A stretch of 64,000 bases of DNA from JADJPG01 sp964491875 (GCA_964491875.1 CAZBIC010000038.1:3572-67571); one strand, 5' to 3'; shown: positions 45,122-55,185, numbered from the stretch's first letter. Translations and numbers: made by a program. Notes: generated by a model not told the origin, from the letters alone.

Positions 45122-45850
45122 TCAGGGTAGGGGACGCAGGCGCAGGTTGCGGAACTCGACGGGTGAACCTTCGGATTCGAGGCAGAGGTAGCCGAAGGCG
45201 GGTTTGCATTCGGTGCCGCCGGAGACTTCCTCGCCGTTCACCCACAGCCGTACTTCGCCGTTGATGGCGCGGATATAATAGTGGTTCCACTCGTTGAGTC
45301 CCTTGCTCAGGTTCTTGCGTGGAAAACTGCGCTGGCTTTTGGGCGCAACGGGCGGGAAGGGTTTCATCGTGGCGGAACCGGTGGGGAAGACGTCGCCGTT
45401 GGTGGTGAACCAGTCCGCCTTCTTTTTGTGGTCACGTTCGTACTGCTCGGTGTAGCCGTGATCGAGCACCTGGACTTCGATGCCTTCAGGCAGGCTGCCT
45501 TTGCCGGCTTCGAGATTCTTGATGGAGGAGGGAGTCGCCCAACAGAAAATGCCGGAGTTGCCGCCCGAGCGGAGGTGACGCCATTCAGCGACCATCTCGA
45601 AATTGGTGTAGAGGATATGGGAACGAATCACGCCGACCGGTTTGCCCGTGCAGTGGGCTTGCCCACCGTTCCACGTCCAAGTGCCGGGATGACAGTTCAC
45701 ATTCGTAAAGCTCTCTTGGGTCAGTGTCTGCCAGCCGATACCAGTTCCGTCGATGAACGCCTTGGGTGCGGTGGCTGTTTCCTGACTGACCGCGACGTGA
45801 GCGGTGGCAACGAGACTGAACGTGAGAACGAGAGCAAAGTGGATGCGCAT
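45122..45850 (-). CDS. DUF1080 (3-keto-disaccharide hydrolase) family protein
   Basis: A 242-residue exported protein starting at ATG 45850 (MRIHFALVLTFSLVATAHVA). The DUF1080 lectin-like fold shows in GIGWQTLTQESFTN..., TWTWNGGQAHC, EMVAEWRHLRSGGNSGIFCWA, GIEVQVLDHG and NEWNHYYIRAINGEVRLWVNGEEV, ending GSPVEFRNLRLRPL. These proteins cleave 3-keto sugars or bind glycans. It is convergent with the beta-helix gene (17 bp). Probably lipid-free and periplasmic. Confidence 0.9.
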   Translation of the reverse strand: MRIHFALVLTFSLVATAHVAVSQETATAPKAFIDGTGIGWQTLTQESFTNVNCHPGTWTWNGGQAHCTGKPVGVIRSHILYTNFEMVAEWRHLRSGGNSGIFCWATPSSIKNLEAGKGSLPEGIEVQVLDHGYTEQYERDHKKKADWFTTNGDVFPTGSATMKPFPPVAPKSQRSFPRKNLSKGLNEWNHYYIRAINGEVRLWVNGEEVSGGTECKPAFGYLCLESEGSPVEFRNLRLRPLP

Positions 45851-45957
45851 GGCTATCAGATGCAACTGGACGGGTGCTTCTTCAATTGGTTTTCCGGCGG
45901 CGAACGGGAGTTTGATTGCGGGAATGGCGGGCGATCGCTACCCTGTGGCGTAGTAAC

Positions 45958-46875
45958 ATGCGTTTAATCGGACATCTTCCCAGTGAAACGGCGGCCAATA
46001 CTTTTGGCAGTTTCCTGTCGTCTCAAGGCATCGGAAACGAAACCGAGGCGGCACAGGAAGGTTGGGAGGTGTGGGTTCACTCCGAGGATCAATGGGAGCG
46101 TGCGAAGGAATTGCTCGGGGAGTTCATCGCGAATCCCGCCGCGCCGCAATACACCGTGAAAGTGGCGGCAGCAGCGACGACGTTGCCTCCGCCGCGCATT
46201 ACCGTGGAGTTGAGGCGGCGTCGTGACGAAAGTGGAGACGCTTCGACAGAAGCTCCGGCGCGGACGTACTCGGTCGGGATGCTGACGCTGGTCTTCGTGG
46301 GGTTGTGCCTGACAGTGCAGGTGCTGCGCGAAGTGGGTTTTGAGGATGGCGTGCTGCGGGAGCTGTTCATGACGGAGATTACGTTCGATGGAACCCATTT
46401 CCGCTGGCAGCCGGGTCTGACCGAGGTGGGGCAGGGGGAATTCTGGCGGCTGTTTACACCGGTGATGGTTCACGGGAACTGGCTGCATTTGCTGATGAAT
46501 ATGCTTTGGCTGCTGGATCTCGGCAGTCAGATCGAATCGCGCCAGGGGACGGGACGCCTCGGGTTGCTCGTCTTGGTGACGGCAGTGCTGTCGAATCTCG
46601 GCCAGTATGCGCTCTACAACGCGAACTTCTGTGGGATGTCTGGCGTCATTTACGGTCTGCTCGGCTATGCGTGGGTAAAGGGGCGGCTCGACCCGGCGTC
46701 GGGGCTGTTCGTGCAGAAGAACACCGCGATCATGATGCTGGTCTGGTTTTTCGTCTGCCTCGTGGAGCTCATTCCGAATGTGGCCAACGGCTCTCATGCC
46801 GTGGGCCTGGTGAGCGGTGCTGCTCTCGGCGTGTTGATGAGCTTGCGGGTCTTGCGGCGCCGGACTTCGGCGTAG
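45958..46875 (+). CDS. Rhomboid-family intramembrane serine protease
   Basis: A 305-residue protein starting at ATG 45958 (MRLIGHLPSE). The cytoplasmic N-terminal domain (1-100) resembles the GlpG N-domain (RLIGHLPSETAANTFGSFL...WVHSEDQWERAKELLGEF). Six predicted helices follow. The catalytic dyad is Ser228 in GMSG and His280 in SHAVGLVSGAALG. HGNWLHLLMN (172-181) supplies the oxyanion and structural residues. Family members cleave membrane proteins in the lipid bilayer. The fold and motifs are complete. It does not sit in an operon. Confidence 0.95.
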   Translation: MRLIGHLPSETAANTFGSFLSSQGIGNETEAAQEGWEVWVHSEDQWERAKELLGEFIANPAAPQYTVKVAAAATTLPPPRITVELRRRRDESGDASTEAPARTYSVGMLTLVFVGLCLTVQVLREVGFEDGVLRELFMTEITFDGTHFRWQPGLTEVGQGEFWRLFTPVMVHGNWLHLLMNMLWLLDLGSQIESRQGTGRLGLLVLVTAVLSNLGQYALYNANFCGMSGVIYGLLGYAWVKGRLDPASGLFVQKNTAIMMLVWFFVCLVELIPNVANGSHAVGLVSGAALGVLMSLRVLRRRTSA

Positions 46876-47057
46876 TGCGCTGAGTAAGCTGTCAGTTTTC
46901 CTCATCTCCTCGTTAACGCGACTGCTCATCATTTGCTCTTGGCATCTCAAAAGCCGTCCCTACACTCACGCGCCGTTGAGGCCGTCCGTGCCGCACCAAA
47001 ACGATTCCCGATTTTGGAACGCCAAAAATGAAGCCGGATGGCCCGTTTATTTATTAT

Positions 47058-48368
47058 ATGGACGTTAAATTGCCCAAGCTCGGTGAGAGCGCAGAAGGCG
47101 GTGCCGTGGTCAGCATCCTCGTAAAAGAGGGCGACACAGTGACCAAAGGCCAGACCATCCTTGAACTCGAAAACGAAAAGGCCGTCGCGCCCATTCCTTC
47201 TACAGCGGCGGGCGTGGTGACCCAGATTCGCGTGAAGGAAGGCGATCGCGTTTCGGTTGGGCAAGTGATTATCACCGTCGCCGAAGCTGGCGGGGCGGCT
47301 CCCGCACCTGCTGCCGCTGCGCCGAAGGCGGCGAAACCGGTCGCCAAGGCGGCACCTGTTGTTCGCGCTCCGGTGGAAGAAGAACCGGAAGCGGAAGAAG
47401 CCGCCGATGAACAGGCGCCTGCTGACGACGTGGTTGAAGGCGGATTGCCGCCCGCCGCGTCGCCGGAGATTCGCCGCATCGCGCGCGAATTGGGTATCGA
47501 CCTGCGTCGTATCCGCGGCAGCGAAAGCGGCGGACGCATCGTGATGTCCGACGTCCGTGCCTACGTCCAGCGCCTGATCAAATCCGCCGCTGCGCCTAAG
47601 CCGGCCCGCGGAGTCGCCGCTGCACCGGCCCCGGCCCCGGTCGAGCAGATCGATTTCTCCAAGTGGGGCGAGGTTTCCAAGAAGCCCATGACGTCGCTGC
47701 GGAAGACGATCAGCCGTCGCATGGTGGAGAACTGGAACGCCATCCCGCACGTAACGCAGTTCGATGACGTGGATATCACGGACTTGATGGATGTGCGGAA
47801 GAAGTTCGCGCCGGAGTTTGAGAAGAAAGGCGCCCGGCTCACCTTAACGTCCTTCGCCCTGAAAGCAGTGGCGACGGCGTTGAAGAAACATCCCATCTTC
47901 AACTCGAGTATCGATGAAGTCGCAAACGACATCGTGTTCAAGGAGTATTATCACGTCGGTCTCGCGGTGGACACCGAGCAGGGGTTGCTCGTTCCGGTCA
48001 TTCGCGACGTGGACAAGAAGTCGCTCTTCCAGCTCTCGAAGGACGTGCAGGAAGTCGCCGAAAAAGCGCGTGACCGCAAGGTGACGCTCGACGACATGAA
48101 GGGCGGCACGTTCACCATCTCGAACCAGGGCGGCATCGGCGGCGCGCATTTTACGCCGATCGTGAACAAGCCCGAAGTCGCCATCCTCGGCCTCGGCAAG
48201 GGCGGCTACAAGGCCGTGGTGAAGGACAAGAAGATCGAGGCTCGACTGCTCATGCCCATCGCAATCTCCTACGACCATCGCGTGATTGATGGCGGCACGG
48301 CGGCGAGATTCACGGTTGACCTCATCGCGGCGTTCAACTCCTTTACGGAAGGCGATCTCAAGGTCTGA
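47058..48368 (+). CDS. Dihydrolipoyl acyltransferase (E2) of a 2-oxoacid dehydrogenase complex
   Basis: A 436-residue E2. Parts in order: lipoyl domain (1-80) with Lys41 in ENEKA; an Ala/Pro-rich linker with acidic patch (EEEPEAEEAADEQ); a peripheral subunit-binding domain (about 133-171, SPEIRRIARELGIDLRRIRG); a second linker; and the acyltransferase core (about 205-436) with His407 and Asp411 in SYDHRVIDGG. It carries the acyl group from E1 to CoA in the pyruvate or branched-chain dehydrogenase; the sequence does not decide which. ATG 47058 matches the usual E2 start; an earlier ATG at 47028 is possible. E3 follows 49 bp on. No E1 gene is in the window. Confidence 0.93.
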   Translation: MDVKLPKLGESAEGGAVVSILVKEGDTVTKGQTILELENEKAVAPIPSTAAGVVTQIRVKEGDRVSVGQVIITVAEAGGAAPAPAAAAPKAAKPVAKAAPVVRAPVEEEPEAEEAADEQAPADDVVEGGLPPAASPEIRRIARELGIDLRRIRGSESGGRIVMSDVRAYVQRLIKSAAAPKPARGVAAAPAPAPVEQIDFSKWGEVSKKPMTSLRKTISRRMVENWNAIPHVTQFDDVDITDLMDVRKKFAPEFEKKGARLTLTSFALKAVATALKKHPIFNSSIDEVANDIVFKEYYHVGLAVDTEQGLLVPVIRDVDKKSLFQLSKDVQEVAEKARDRKVTLDDMKGGTFTISNQGGIGGAHFTPIVNKPEVAILGLGKGGYKAVVKDKKIEARLLMPIAISYDHRVIDGGTAARFTVDLIAAFNSFTEGDLKV

Positions 48369-48417
48369 GTTGGCCTGCACAATAGACGCATCACGAATCA
48401 CCCGTCACTTTCACTAC

Positions 48418-49839
48418 ATGGATCCCATCAAGACTGAAATCGTTGTTGTCGGTGCCGGACCGGGCGGATACGCCGCCGCGTTCTACGCCGCGGACCTCGG
48501 CAAGAAAGTCATCCTGATCGAGCAGGACAAACGCCTTGGCGGCGTCTGCTTGAACCGCGGCTGCATCCCGTCCAAGGCGCTGCTGCACGCCACGGAGATG
48601 CTCGCTGAAGCGAAGGAATCTGAACATCGCGGCATCAGCTTCCCTCCGCCGACGGTCGAGCTCGGCAAGCTTCGGACGTGGAAGGAATCGATCCTCGGCA
48701 AGCTGGCGCAAGGCATCGAGGGCCTGGCGAAGCGCCGCAATGTGCAGGTAATCTATGGACGCGGTTACTTCGAAGATTCCCAGACGCTTCGCGTTGAAAC
48801 TTCGGCGGGCCAGCAATTCATCAAGTACGAGAAAGCCATTATCGCCGTCGGCTCGAAGCCCGCGCTGCCGAAGGCCTTCGACCTCGGCAATCCCCGCATC
48901 ATGACGTCGACGGAAGCCCTCGAAATCGAGGACATCCCGGAGAATCTGCTCGTCATCGGCGGCGGCTACATTGGCATGGAGCTCGGCACCGTTTACGCGC
49001 GTCTCGGCAGCAAAGTCGTCGTCGTTGAAGCGATGGATGCCGTGCTCGCGGGCGCAGACGCGGATCTCGCTCGTCCCGTCGTGAAGCTGGCGGAGAAGAA
49101 TTTTAAGGAGATTCGTCTCAAGACCAAGGTGGCGAAGATGTCTACCGCCGGGAAGCAGATCAAGGTGACGGTTGATTCCGGCGGGGTCTTGAAGGATGAG
49201 CTCTACGATCGCGTGCTGGTTTCTGTTGGCCGCGTGCCCAATGGTGCCGACATCGGCTTGGATAATACAAAAATAGAGCGCGACGAGAGGGGCTTCATCA
49301 AGGTCAATTCCAAGATGGAAACCTCCGACCCGCACATCTGCGCCATTGGCGATATCGCGGGCGGCATCATGCTTGCACACAAGGCCCACAAGGAAGCGCG
49401 CGTGGCCGTGGAAGCCATCTGCGGCGAAGCCACTGAGTGGGGCAATGTTGTCATCCCAGCGGTGGTGTTCACTGATCCGGAAGTCGCTTGGTGCGGTCTC
49501 ACCGAGACCGAAGCCAAGGCGCAGGGCCGCACGGTCGAAGTCGTGAAGTTTCCCTGGGGTGCATCCGGCCGCGCCTTGAGCGTGGACCGCACGGACGGCA
49601 TTACCAAGCTCATCATCGATCCGGAGACGGAGCGCGTGCTGGGCGTGGGCATCTGCGGTCGTCACGCCGGCGAACTCATCGCCGAAGGCGTGCTGGCCAT
49701 CGAGATGGGCGCGACGGCGCGCGACATAGCCGAGACGGTGCATCCGCACCCGACCTTGTCCGAGACGATGATGGAAGCGGCCGAAATGTTCTTTGGCCAC
49801 TCGACCCATACATTCATCCGCAAGAAGACGGCGGAGTAG
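48418..49839 (+). CDS. lpdA: Dihydrolipoyl dehydrogenase (E3)
   Basis: A 473-residue flavoprotein that reoxidises the dihydrolipoyl groups of E2 with NAD+. FAD-binding GAGPGGYAAA (12-21); redox disulfide Cys44/Cys49 in GGVCLNRGCIPSK; NAD-binding GGGYIGMELG (about 180-190); FAD-binding ICAIGDIAGG; and the C-terminal catalytic pair His444/Glu449 in HPHPTLSE. Start at ATG 48418 (MDPIKTEIVVVGAGPGG); the frame to 48286 overlaps the E2 gene and lacks sense. Co-transcribed with E2 and closed by a long terminator hairpin. Confidence 0.96.
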   Translation: MDPIKTEIVVVGAGPGGYAAAFYAADLGKKVILIEQDKRLGGVCLNRGCIPSKALLHATEMLAEAKESEHRGISFPPPTVELGKLRTWKESILGKLAQGIEGLAKRRNVQVIYGRGYFEDSQTLRVETSAGQQFIKYEKAIIAVGSKPALPKAFDLGNPRIMTSTEALEIEDIPENLLVIGGGYIGMELGTVYARLGSKVVVVEAMDAVLAGADADLARPVVKLAEKNFKEIRLKTKVAKMSTAGKQIKVTVDSGGVLKDELYDRVLVSVGRVPNGADIGLDNTKIERDERGFIKVNSKMETSDPHICAIGDIAGGIMLAHKAHKEARVAVEAICGEATEWGNVVIPAVVFTDPEVAWCGLTETEAKAQGRTVEVVKFPWGASGRALSVDRTDGITKLIIDPETERVLGVGICGRHAGELIAEGVLAIEMGATARDIAETVHPHPTLSETMMEAAEMFFGHSTHTFIRKKTAE

Positions 49840-49863
49840 TTGGACCGAATCGATTTCAAAACG

Positions 49864-49891
49864 AAGGCCGCGCTGGTTTCAGCGCGGCCTT
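49864..49891. terminator. Terminator hairpin between convergent lpdA and the regulator gene
   Basis: AAGGCCGCGCTG (49864-49875) pairs perfectly with CAGCGCGGCCTT (49880-49891) around a 4-nt loop. A T-rich tail follows on the plus strand and CGTTTTG on the minus strand, so it may work in both directions. Confidence 0.82.
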
Positions 49892-49914
49892 TGTCGTTCT
49901 GCGGCGGTAGTCTG

Positions 49915-50844
49915 TTACCTCTCGCCGGAAGCCAACAGCGTGGTGAAGTTCGGTGGTTCGTCTTCGCGGGCGACCACGTTGATCTCCACCTTCTTGAACC
50001 CGGCGCCTTCCAGCCAGCGCTGGAGATCGCTTTCGGGAAATCCCAGCCAGCGATCGCCGTAGAGTTCGCGCGCTTTGGCGAACGTATGCTGGAGGAGATC
50101 GAGAATCATGATCTGTCCACCGGGCTTCAGAATCTTGTGGCACGCCGCGATGGTTTTGTCCGGTTCCTGGGCGTGATGCAGCGCCTGGCTGAGCACCACG
50201 AGATCGACTGATTGAGGATCGATAGGCGGGGCCTGCAAGTCGCCGAGACGGAACTCCAGATTCTTCAGACCGTTCTTCTTGGCCTTGGCGGCGCCGAACG
50301 CGACGATCTTCTCCGAGTTGTCGACCGCGATGACCTTCTTGCAACGCAGCGCGAGCAGTTCGCTGAGCAAACCTTCGCCAGCGCCAAGGTCAGCCACGAC
50401 GACGGGAGGAAGCACGCGCAGGAGCATTTGCCCAAACGCCTGCCAGGAACGGCCGGGGCCGTAGCTGCGGTCGAAGCGTCCGGCGATTTGATTGAAGTAA
50501 AGTTGCTGCTGATCGTTCCGGCGGGCGAGCACGCGCTTGAGGTTCACTTCATCGGCGGTGTGTTCCGGCATCTCCTTCGCGCCGCGGACGGCGACGGCGA
50601 TAAATTCACGAGCGGTGTTATCCGCATTCTGATTCAGCCGATAGTATGTTCGCTTGCCTTCGCGGCGGGATTGGACGAGTTCGGCGTCCTGTAGCAGCCC
50701 GAGATGCGTGGAGATGCGCGACTGGCCCATGCGGGTGACTTCCTGGAGCTCGTTGACGGAAAGTTCGTCCTTCTCCAGCAGCGCGACGATGCGCAGGCGC
50801 GTGGGGTCCGAAAGGGCTCGCAGGGATTTGAGTGTGGAAGACAT
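49915..50844 (-). CDS. ArsR-type regulator fused to SAM-dependent methyltransferase (SahR-like)
   Basis: A 309-residue fusion. Residues 1-90 are an ArsR winged helix (SDPTRLRIVALLEKDELSVNEL, QSRISTHLGLLQDAELV). Residues 110-300 are a class I methyltransferase-like domain with the SAM/SAH pocket ADLGAGEG (151-158) and an acidic strand-2 end (VIAVDNS). No metal-binding Cys motif is present, so it is not a metal sensor. It is divergent from metK-ahcY with start codons 124 bp apart. SahR, an ArsR-family regulator of Desulfovibrio, senses S-adenosylhomocysteine and controls SAM-cycle genes; the same role is inferred here with the domain acting as the sensor. It may also retain methyltransferase activity. 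Confidence 0.88.
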   Translation of the reverse strand: MSSTLKSLRALSDPTRLRIVALLEKDELSVNELQEVTRMGQSRISTHLGLLQDAELVQSRREGKRTYYRLNQNADNTAREFIAVAVRGAKEMPEHTADEVNLKRVLARRNDQQQLYFNQIAGRFDRSYGPGRSWQAFGQMLLRVLPPVVVADLGAGEGLLSELLALRCKKVIAVDNSEKIVAFGAAKAKKNGLKNLEFRLGDLQAPPIDPQSVDLVVLSQALHHAQEPDKTIAACHKILKPGGQIMILDLLQHTFAKARELYGDRWLGFPESDLQRWLEGAGFKKVEINVVAREDEPPNFTTLLASGER

Positions 50845-50883
50845 GGCGTGCGATTTAATCTCGGAACTTTTTCAAAATCCGTG

Positions 50884-50929
50884 TTGACGGATGACGAAGT
50901 GAATATATCTTCGCATCCTGATACGTCAA
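50884..50929. promoter_or_regulatory. Symmetric divergent promoter/operator of the SAM-cycle genes
   Basis: A long dyad: TTGACGGATGACGAAG (50884-50899) mirrors CTTCGCATCC (50909-50918) and CGTCAA (50924-50929). The two outer hexamers are also -35 boxes facing each other: plus strand TTGACG (50884) with TATCTT 16 bp on (50906-50911), and minus strand TTGACG (50929-50924) with TATATT 16 bp on (50907-50902). Each promoter would give a 5' leader of about 50 nt, to metK and to the regulator gene. The inner arms GGAT..CGAAG/CTTCG..ATCC are a good candidate binding site for the ArsR-type protein. Confidence 0.65.
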
Positions 50930-50968
50930 TATGTGGTTTCAAGACGAGGCCACGACACTAAAACTAGA

Positions 50969-52147
<1,179 letters not shown>

Positions 52148-52151
52148 GAAA

Positions 52152-52243
52152 GTGATCAGTAGGTCAGTGAAACAGTAATCAGTCGTCCGACTGCAACTGC
52201 TCTCGCTACCACTGATTACTGACCAACTGATTTACTGATTACT
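52152..52243. repeat. Long imperfect stem-loop between metK and ahcY
   Basis: Two arms of about 32 nt (52152-52183 and 52211-52243), built from repeats of the word AGTAATCAGT/ACTGATTACT, can pair with few mismatches around a 27-nt loop. It fills the intergenic gap. There is no T-run, so it is not a terminator. It may be a dispersed repeat or an mRNA-stabilising or processing element. Confidence 0.7.
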
Positions 52244-52252
52244 CTCAACACT

Positions 52253-53755
52253 ATGTCCAAAGCCAAAAAATCCGCCGCCGCTGCCGTTCTCGCCGAAGTG
52301 AACGCCGCCCTGCCGAACCTCGCAAAGTTCGCCGCTCACACGCCGACGACCGGCGACTACATCGTTCGTGATTTCAGCCTCGCCGAATGGGGTCGCAAGG
52401 AAATCGCCATCGCCGAGCACGAAATGCCCGGCTTGATGTCCGTGCGGAAAAAATACGCGAAATCCAAGCCGCTTAAAGGCGTGCGCGTCACTGGTTCGTT
52501 GCACATGACGATCCAGACCGCCGTCCTCATCGAGACACTCGTTGCAATCGGCGCGAATGTTCGTTGGGCTTCGTGCAACATTTTCTCCACGCAGGATCAC
52601 GCGGCGGCGGCCATCGCGGCGACCGGCACGCCGGTGTTCGCGTGGAAGGGTGAGACGCTTGAGGAGTATTGGGAACTCACGCTCAAGGCGATTTTGTTCC
52701 CCGGCGACCAAGGTCCACAGCTCGTCGTGGACGACGGTGGCGACGTGACCTTGCTCATCCACAAAGGTTACGAACTCGAGAAAGGCAGCAAGTGGGCCTA
52801 CGAAACCAAGGGCGACAGCCACGAAGTTTCCGTCGTTAAAGCGCTCTTGCGCCGGCTCGCAAAGGAAAAGCCCGGCCTCTGGACGAAGATTGTCAAAGAT
52901 TGGCGCGGCGTTTCCGAAGAGACGACCACCGGCGTGCATCGCCTCTATCAGATGAAGGAAGCGGGCAAGTTGCTCGTGCCCGCCATCAACGTGAACGACT
53001 CCGTCACCAAGTCGAAGTTCGACAATCTCTACGGCTGCCGCGAATCGTTGGCGGACGGCATCAAGCGCGCCACGGACGTCATGCTCGCCGGCAAGGTTGC
53101 CGTCGTCTGCGGTTACGGCGACGTCGGCAAGGGCTGCGCGCATTCACTCCGCGCCTACGGTTCGCGCGTGGTGGTCACGGAAATTGATCCGATCAACGCG
53201 CTGCAAGCTGCGATGGAAGGTTTCGAGGTCAACACCATCGAGAGCACGCTCGGCGTCGGCGACATTTACGTCACCACCACCGGCAACTGCGACATCGTCA
53301 CCGTCCAGCACATGCTGGCGATGAAGGATCAAGCCATCGTTTGCAACATCGGCCACTTCGACAACGAGATCCAGGTGGACGCGCTCAAGAAACAAAAGGG
53401 CGTGCGCATCGAGAACATCAAGCCGCAATACGACCGTTATTATCTGCCCGGCAACAAGAGCATCTACATGCTCGCCGAAGGCCGCCTCGTGAACCTCGGT
53501 TGCGCCACCGGCCATCCGAGCTTCGTGATGAGCAACTCGTTCACGAACCAGACCCTCGCGCAGATTGATCTCTGGGCGAACAAGGACAAATACGAGAAGA
53601 CGGTTTATCGTCTGCCGAAGAAGCTCGACGAAGAAGTCGCGCGCTTGCACTTGGAGAAGATCGGCGTCGTGCTGACCAAGCTCACCAAGGCGCAGGCCGA
53701 ATACCTCGGCGTGCCGGCGGAAGGTCCTTACAAGCCGGAACACTATCGCTACTGA
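52253..53755 (+). CDS. ahcY: S-adenosylhomocysteine hydrolase
   Basis: A 500-residue SAHase that removes the methyltransferase product inhibitor SAH, giving adenosine and homocysteine. Signs: GSLHMTIQTAVLIETL (substrate site), the NAD-binding GYGDVGKG, the EIDPINALQAAMEGF segment and the C-terminal KPEHYRY that closes the active site. It is longer than the roughly 430-residue mammalian form because of the bacterial insert (about 150-195, LKAILFPGDQGPQLVVDDG and after). NAD+ is bound permanently. Follows metK after 105 bp and is closed by a strong terminator. Confidence 0.97.
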   Translation: MSKAKKSAAAAVLAEVNAALPNLAKFAAHTPTTGDYIVRDFSLAEWGRKEIAIAEHEMPGLMSVRKKYAKSKPLKGVRVTGSLHMTIQTAVLIETLVAIGANVRWASCNIFSTQDHAAAAIAATGTPVFAWKGETLEEYWELTLKAILFPGDQGPQLVVDDGGDVTLLIHKGYELEKGSKWAYETKGDSHEVSVVKALLRRLAKEKPGLWTKIVKDWRGVSEETTTGVHRLYQMKEAGKLLVPAINVNDSVTKSKFDNLYGCRESLADGIKRATDVMLAGKVAVVCGYGDVGKGCAHSLRAYGSRVVVTEIDPINALQAAMEGFEVNTIESTLGVGDIYVTTTGNCDIVTVQHMLAMKDQAIVCNIGHFDNEIQVDALKKQKGVRIENIKPQYDRYYLPGNKSIYMLAEGRLVNLGCATGHPSFVMSNSFTNQTLAQIDLWANKDKYEKTVYRLPKKLDEEVARLHLEKIGVVLTKLTKAQAEYLGVPAEGPYKPEHYRY

Positions 53756-53789
53756 GCCGCCGGCAGATTGCCTGCGTCACGAAAACTTC

Positions 53790-53825
53790 AAGGCGGACGG
53801 GTGTAAAGCTCGTCCGCCTTTTTTT
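53790..53825 (+). terminator. Terminator of metK-ahcY
   Basis: A 10-bp perfect stem, AAGGCGGACG (53790-53799) with CGTCCGCCTT (53811-53820), running into seven T. Confidence 0.93.
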
Positions 53826-53848
53826 GAAATCAGTCCTGACCACTCGCT

Positions 53849-55081
53849 ATGACCTCTCCCTCCAGTGGACATCCCGACGCCCTCGGGCCGGTGACCGAAG
53901 GTGTGCCGAAGAAGCTCCGCACCCCGCGCGCGAGCAAGCATGACGTCGCGGTAAAGCACGGCGTCACCCAGATCGCCGCCGCACCGAAACCGGAGTTCAG
54001 CTTCAACCTCAAGCCCGCGGACATCGCGCGTTACTTGAACCGCTTTGTCATCGGTCAGACGGAGGCTAAGAAGGTCTTGAGCGTCGCGCTCTGCGATCAT
54101 TTCCAGCATGTGCGAATGTCGCTGGAGGGCGATCTGGCGCCGTTCTATCAGAAGCAAAACGTTCTGCTGCTCGGCCCTACGGGCGTGGGCAAGACGCACT
54201 TGATTCGTTCAGCGGCGGAGTTAATCGGCGTGCCGTTCGTGAAGGGGGACGCCACGAAGTTCAGCGAAACCGGCTACGTCGGCGGCGACGTGGACGACCT
54301 CGTTCGCGATCTGCTCCGACGCGCTGGCGGCGACGCGAAGAAGGCGGCGCACGGCATCATCTACCTCGACGAGATCGACAAGCTCGCGACGCGCGATCCC
54401 GGAGCGGGCCGCGATGTTTCCGGGCGAGGCGTGCAGACGAACTTGCTGAAGTTGATGGAGGACGGCGATGTGCAGCTCGTCTCGCCGAACGACATGACGG
54501 GACAGCTTCAGGCGGCCATGAGCGCCATGCGCGGTGGCGGGGCCCCTCCGTCGGATACGATCAATACCCGCCACATTCTCTTCATCGTGAGCGGCGCGTT
54601 CTCGGGCATCGACCAGCTCATCCGCCGACGCTTGCTGGCGAAGGAAAGCGCCACGAAGGTCGACAAACTGTCGCTCGATCAACTCATCGCCCAAGCCACC
54701 ACCACGGATCTCGTCGCATATGGTCTGGAACCCGAGTTCATCGGTCGCCTGCCCGTGCGCGTGGCCTGTCACGGGCTGAGCACGGACGACTTGTTCGACG
54801 TGCTCCGCAAGAGCGAGAGCAGCCTGATTCACCAGTATGAACGCGCCTTCGCCGCGTATGGAATTCACTGCGAGTTCAAGGACGACGGTCTGCGCCGTCT
54901 CGCCGAGCTGGCGTCCGATGAGCGCACCGGTGCGCGCGGATTGATGACGGTGTGTGAACGCGTGTTCCGCGATTTGAAGTTCAAGCTTCCGTCCAGCCGC
55001 GTGAAGAAGTTCGCCGTCACAGCGCGGCTCGTGGATGAGCCGACTGCGGAGTCGAAGCGGATACTGGCCGGCCGCGCCTAG
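53849..55081 (+). CDS. ClpX-like AAA+ unfoldase without zinc domain or ClpP-docking loop
   Basis: A 410-residue AAA+ protein with a ClpX-type core. Walker A GPTGVGKT at 109-116, Walker B IIYLDEID at 170-177, pore loop GYVG at 142-145, sensor 2 GARGL at 361-365. Differences from ClpX: the N-terminal four-Cys zinc domain is replaced by a disordered 45-residue segment (no Cys); the RKH loop before ILFI reads GGGAPPSDTINTRH; and the IGF tripeptide that docks to ClpP is absent from 255-290 (RRRLLAKESATKVDKLS). It should still unfold proteins, but probably without ClpP. No clpP is near. An alternative is a specialised chaperone or a distant HslU-like member. Confidence 0.85.
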   Translation: MTSPSSGHPDALGPVTEGVPKKLRTPRASKHDVAVKHGVTQIAAAPKPEFSFNLKPADIARYLNRFVIGQTEAKKVLSVALCDHFQHVRMSLEGDLAPFYQKQNVLLLGPTGVGKTHLIRSAAELIGVPFVKGDATKFSETGYVGGDVDDLVRDLLRRAGGDAKKAAHGIIYLDEIDKLATRDPGAGRDVSGRGVQTNLLKLMEDGDVQLVSPNDMTGQLQAAMSAMRGGGAPPSDTINTRHILFIVSGAFSGIDQLIRRRLLAKESATKVDKLSLDQLIAQATTTDLVAYGLEPEFIGRLPVRVACHGLSTDDLFDVLRKSESSLIHQYERAFAAYGIHCEFKDDGLRRLAELASDERTGARGLMTVCERVFRDLKFKLPSSRVKKFAVTARLVDEPTAESKRILAGRA

Positions 55082-55097
55082 GAGCAGTTTTGAAAAT

Positions 55098-55170
55098 GGT
55101 AGCCACCGAGGTAACGAGGTGGAAAAGCCCGATAAGCGGCGCAATCCGCCTCCCCACGTCGGCGGCTACG
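55098..55170 (+). repeat. GTAGCC-type dispersed repeat, copy A
   Basis: A 73-bp element that opens with GGTAGCCACCGAGG and ends with GTCGGCGGCTACG; the two ends are imperfect inverted repeats. A second copy in the same orientation lies at 59235-59308. Confidence 0.75.
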
Positions 55171-55185
55171 AATAACGGTACGCCG

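Noticed and set aside
48391..49809. Minus-strand 472-codon frame opposite lpdA
   Set aside because: The plus strand is an intact dihydrolipoyl dehydrogenase; the antisense product has no recognisable family.
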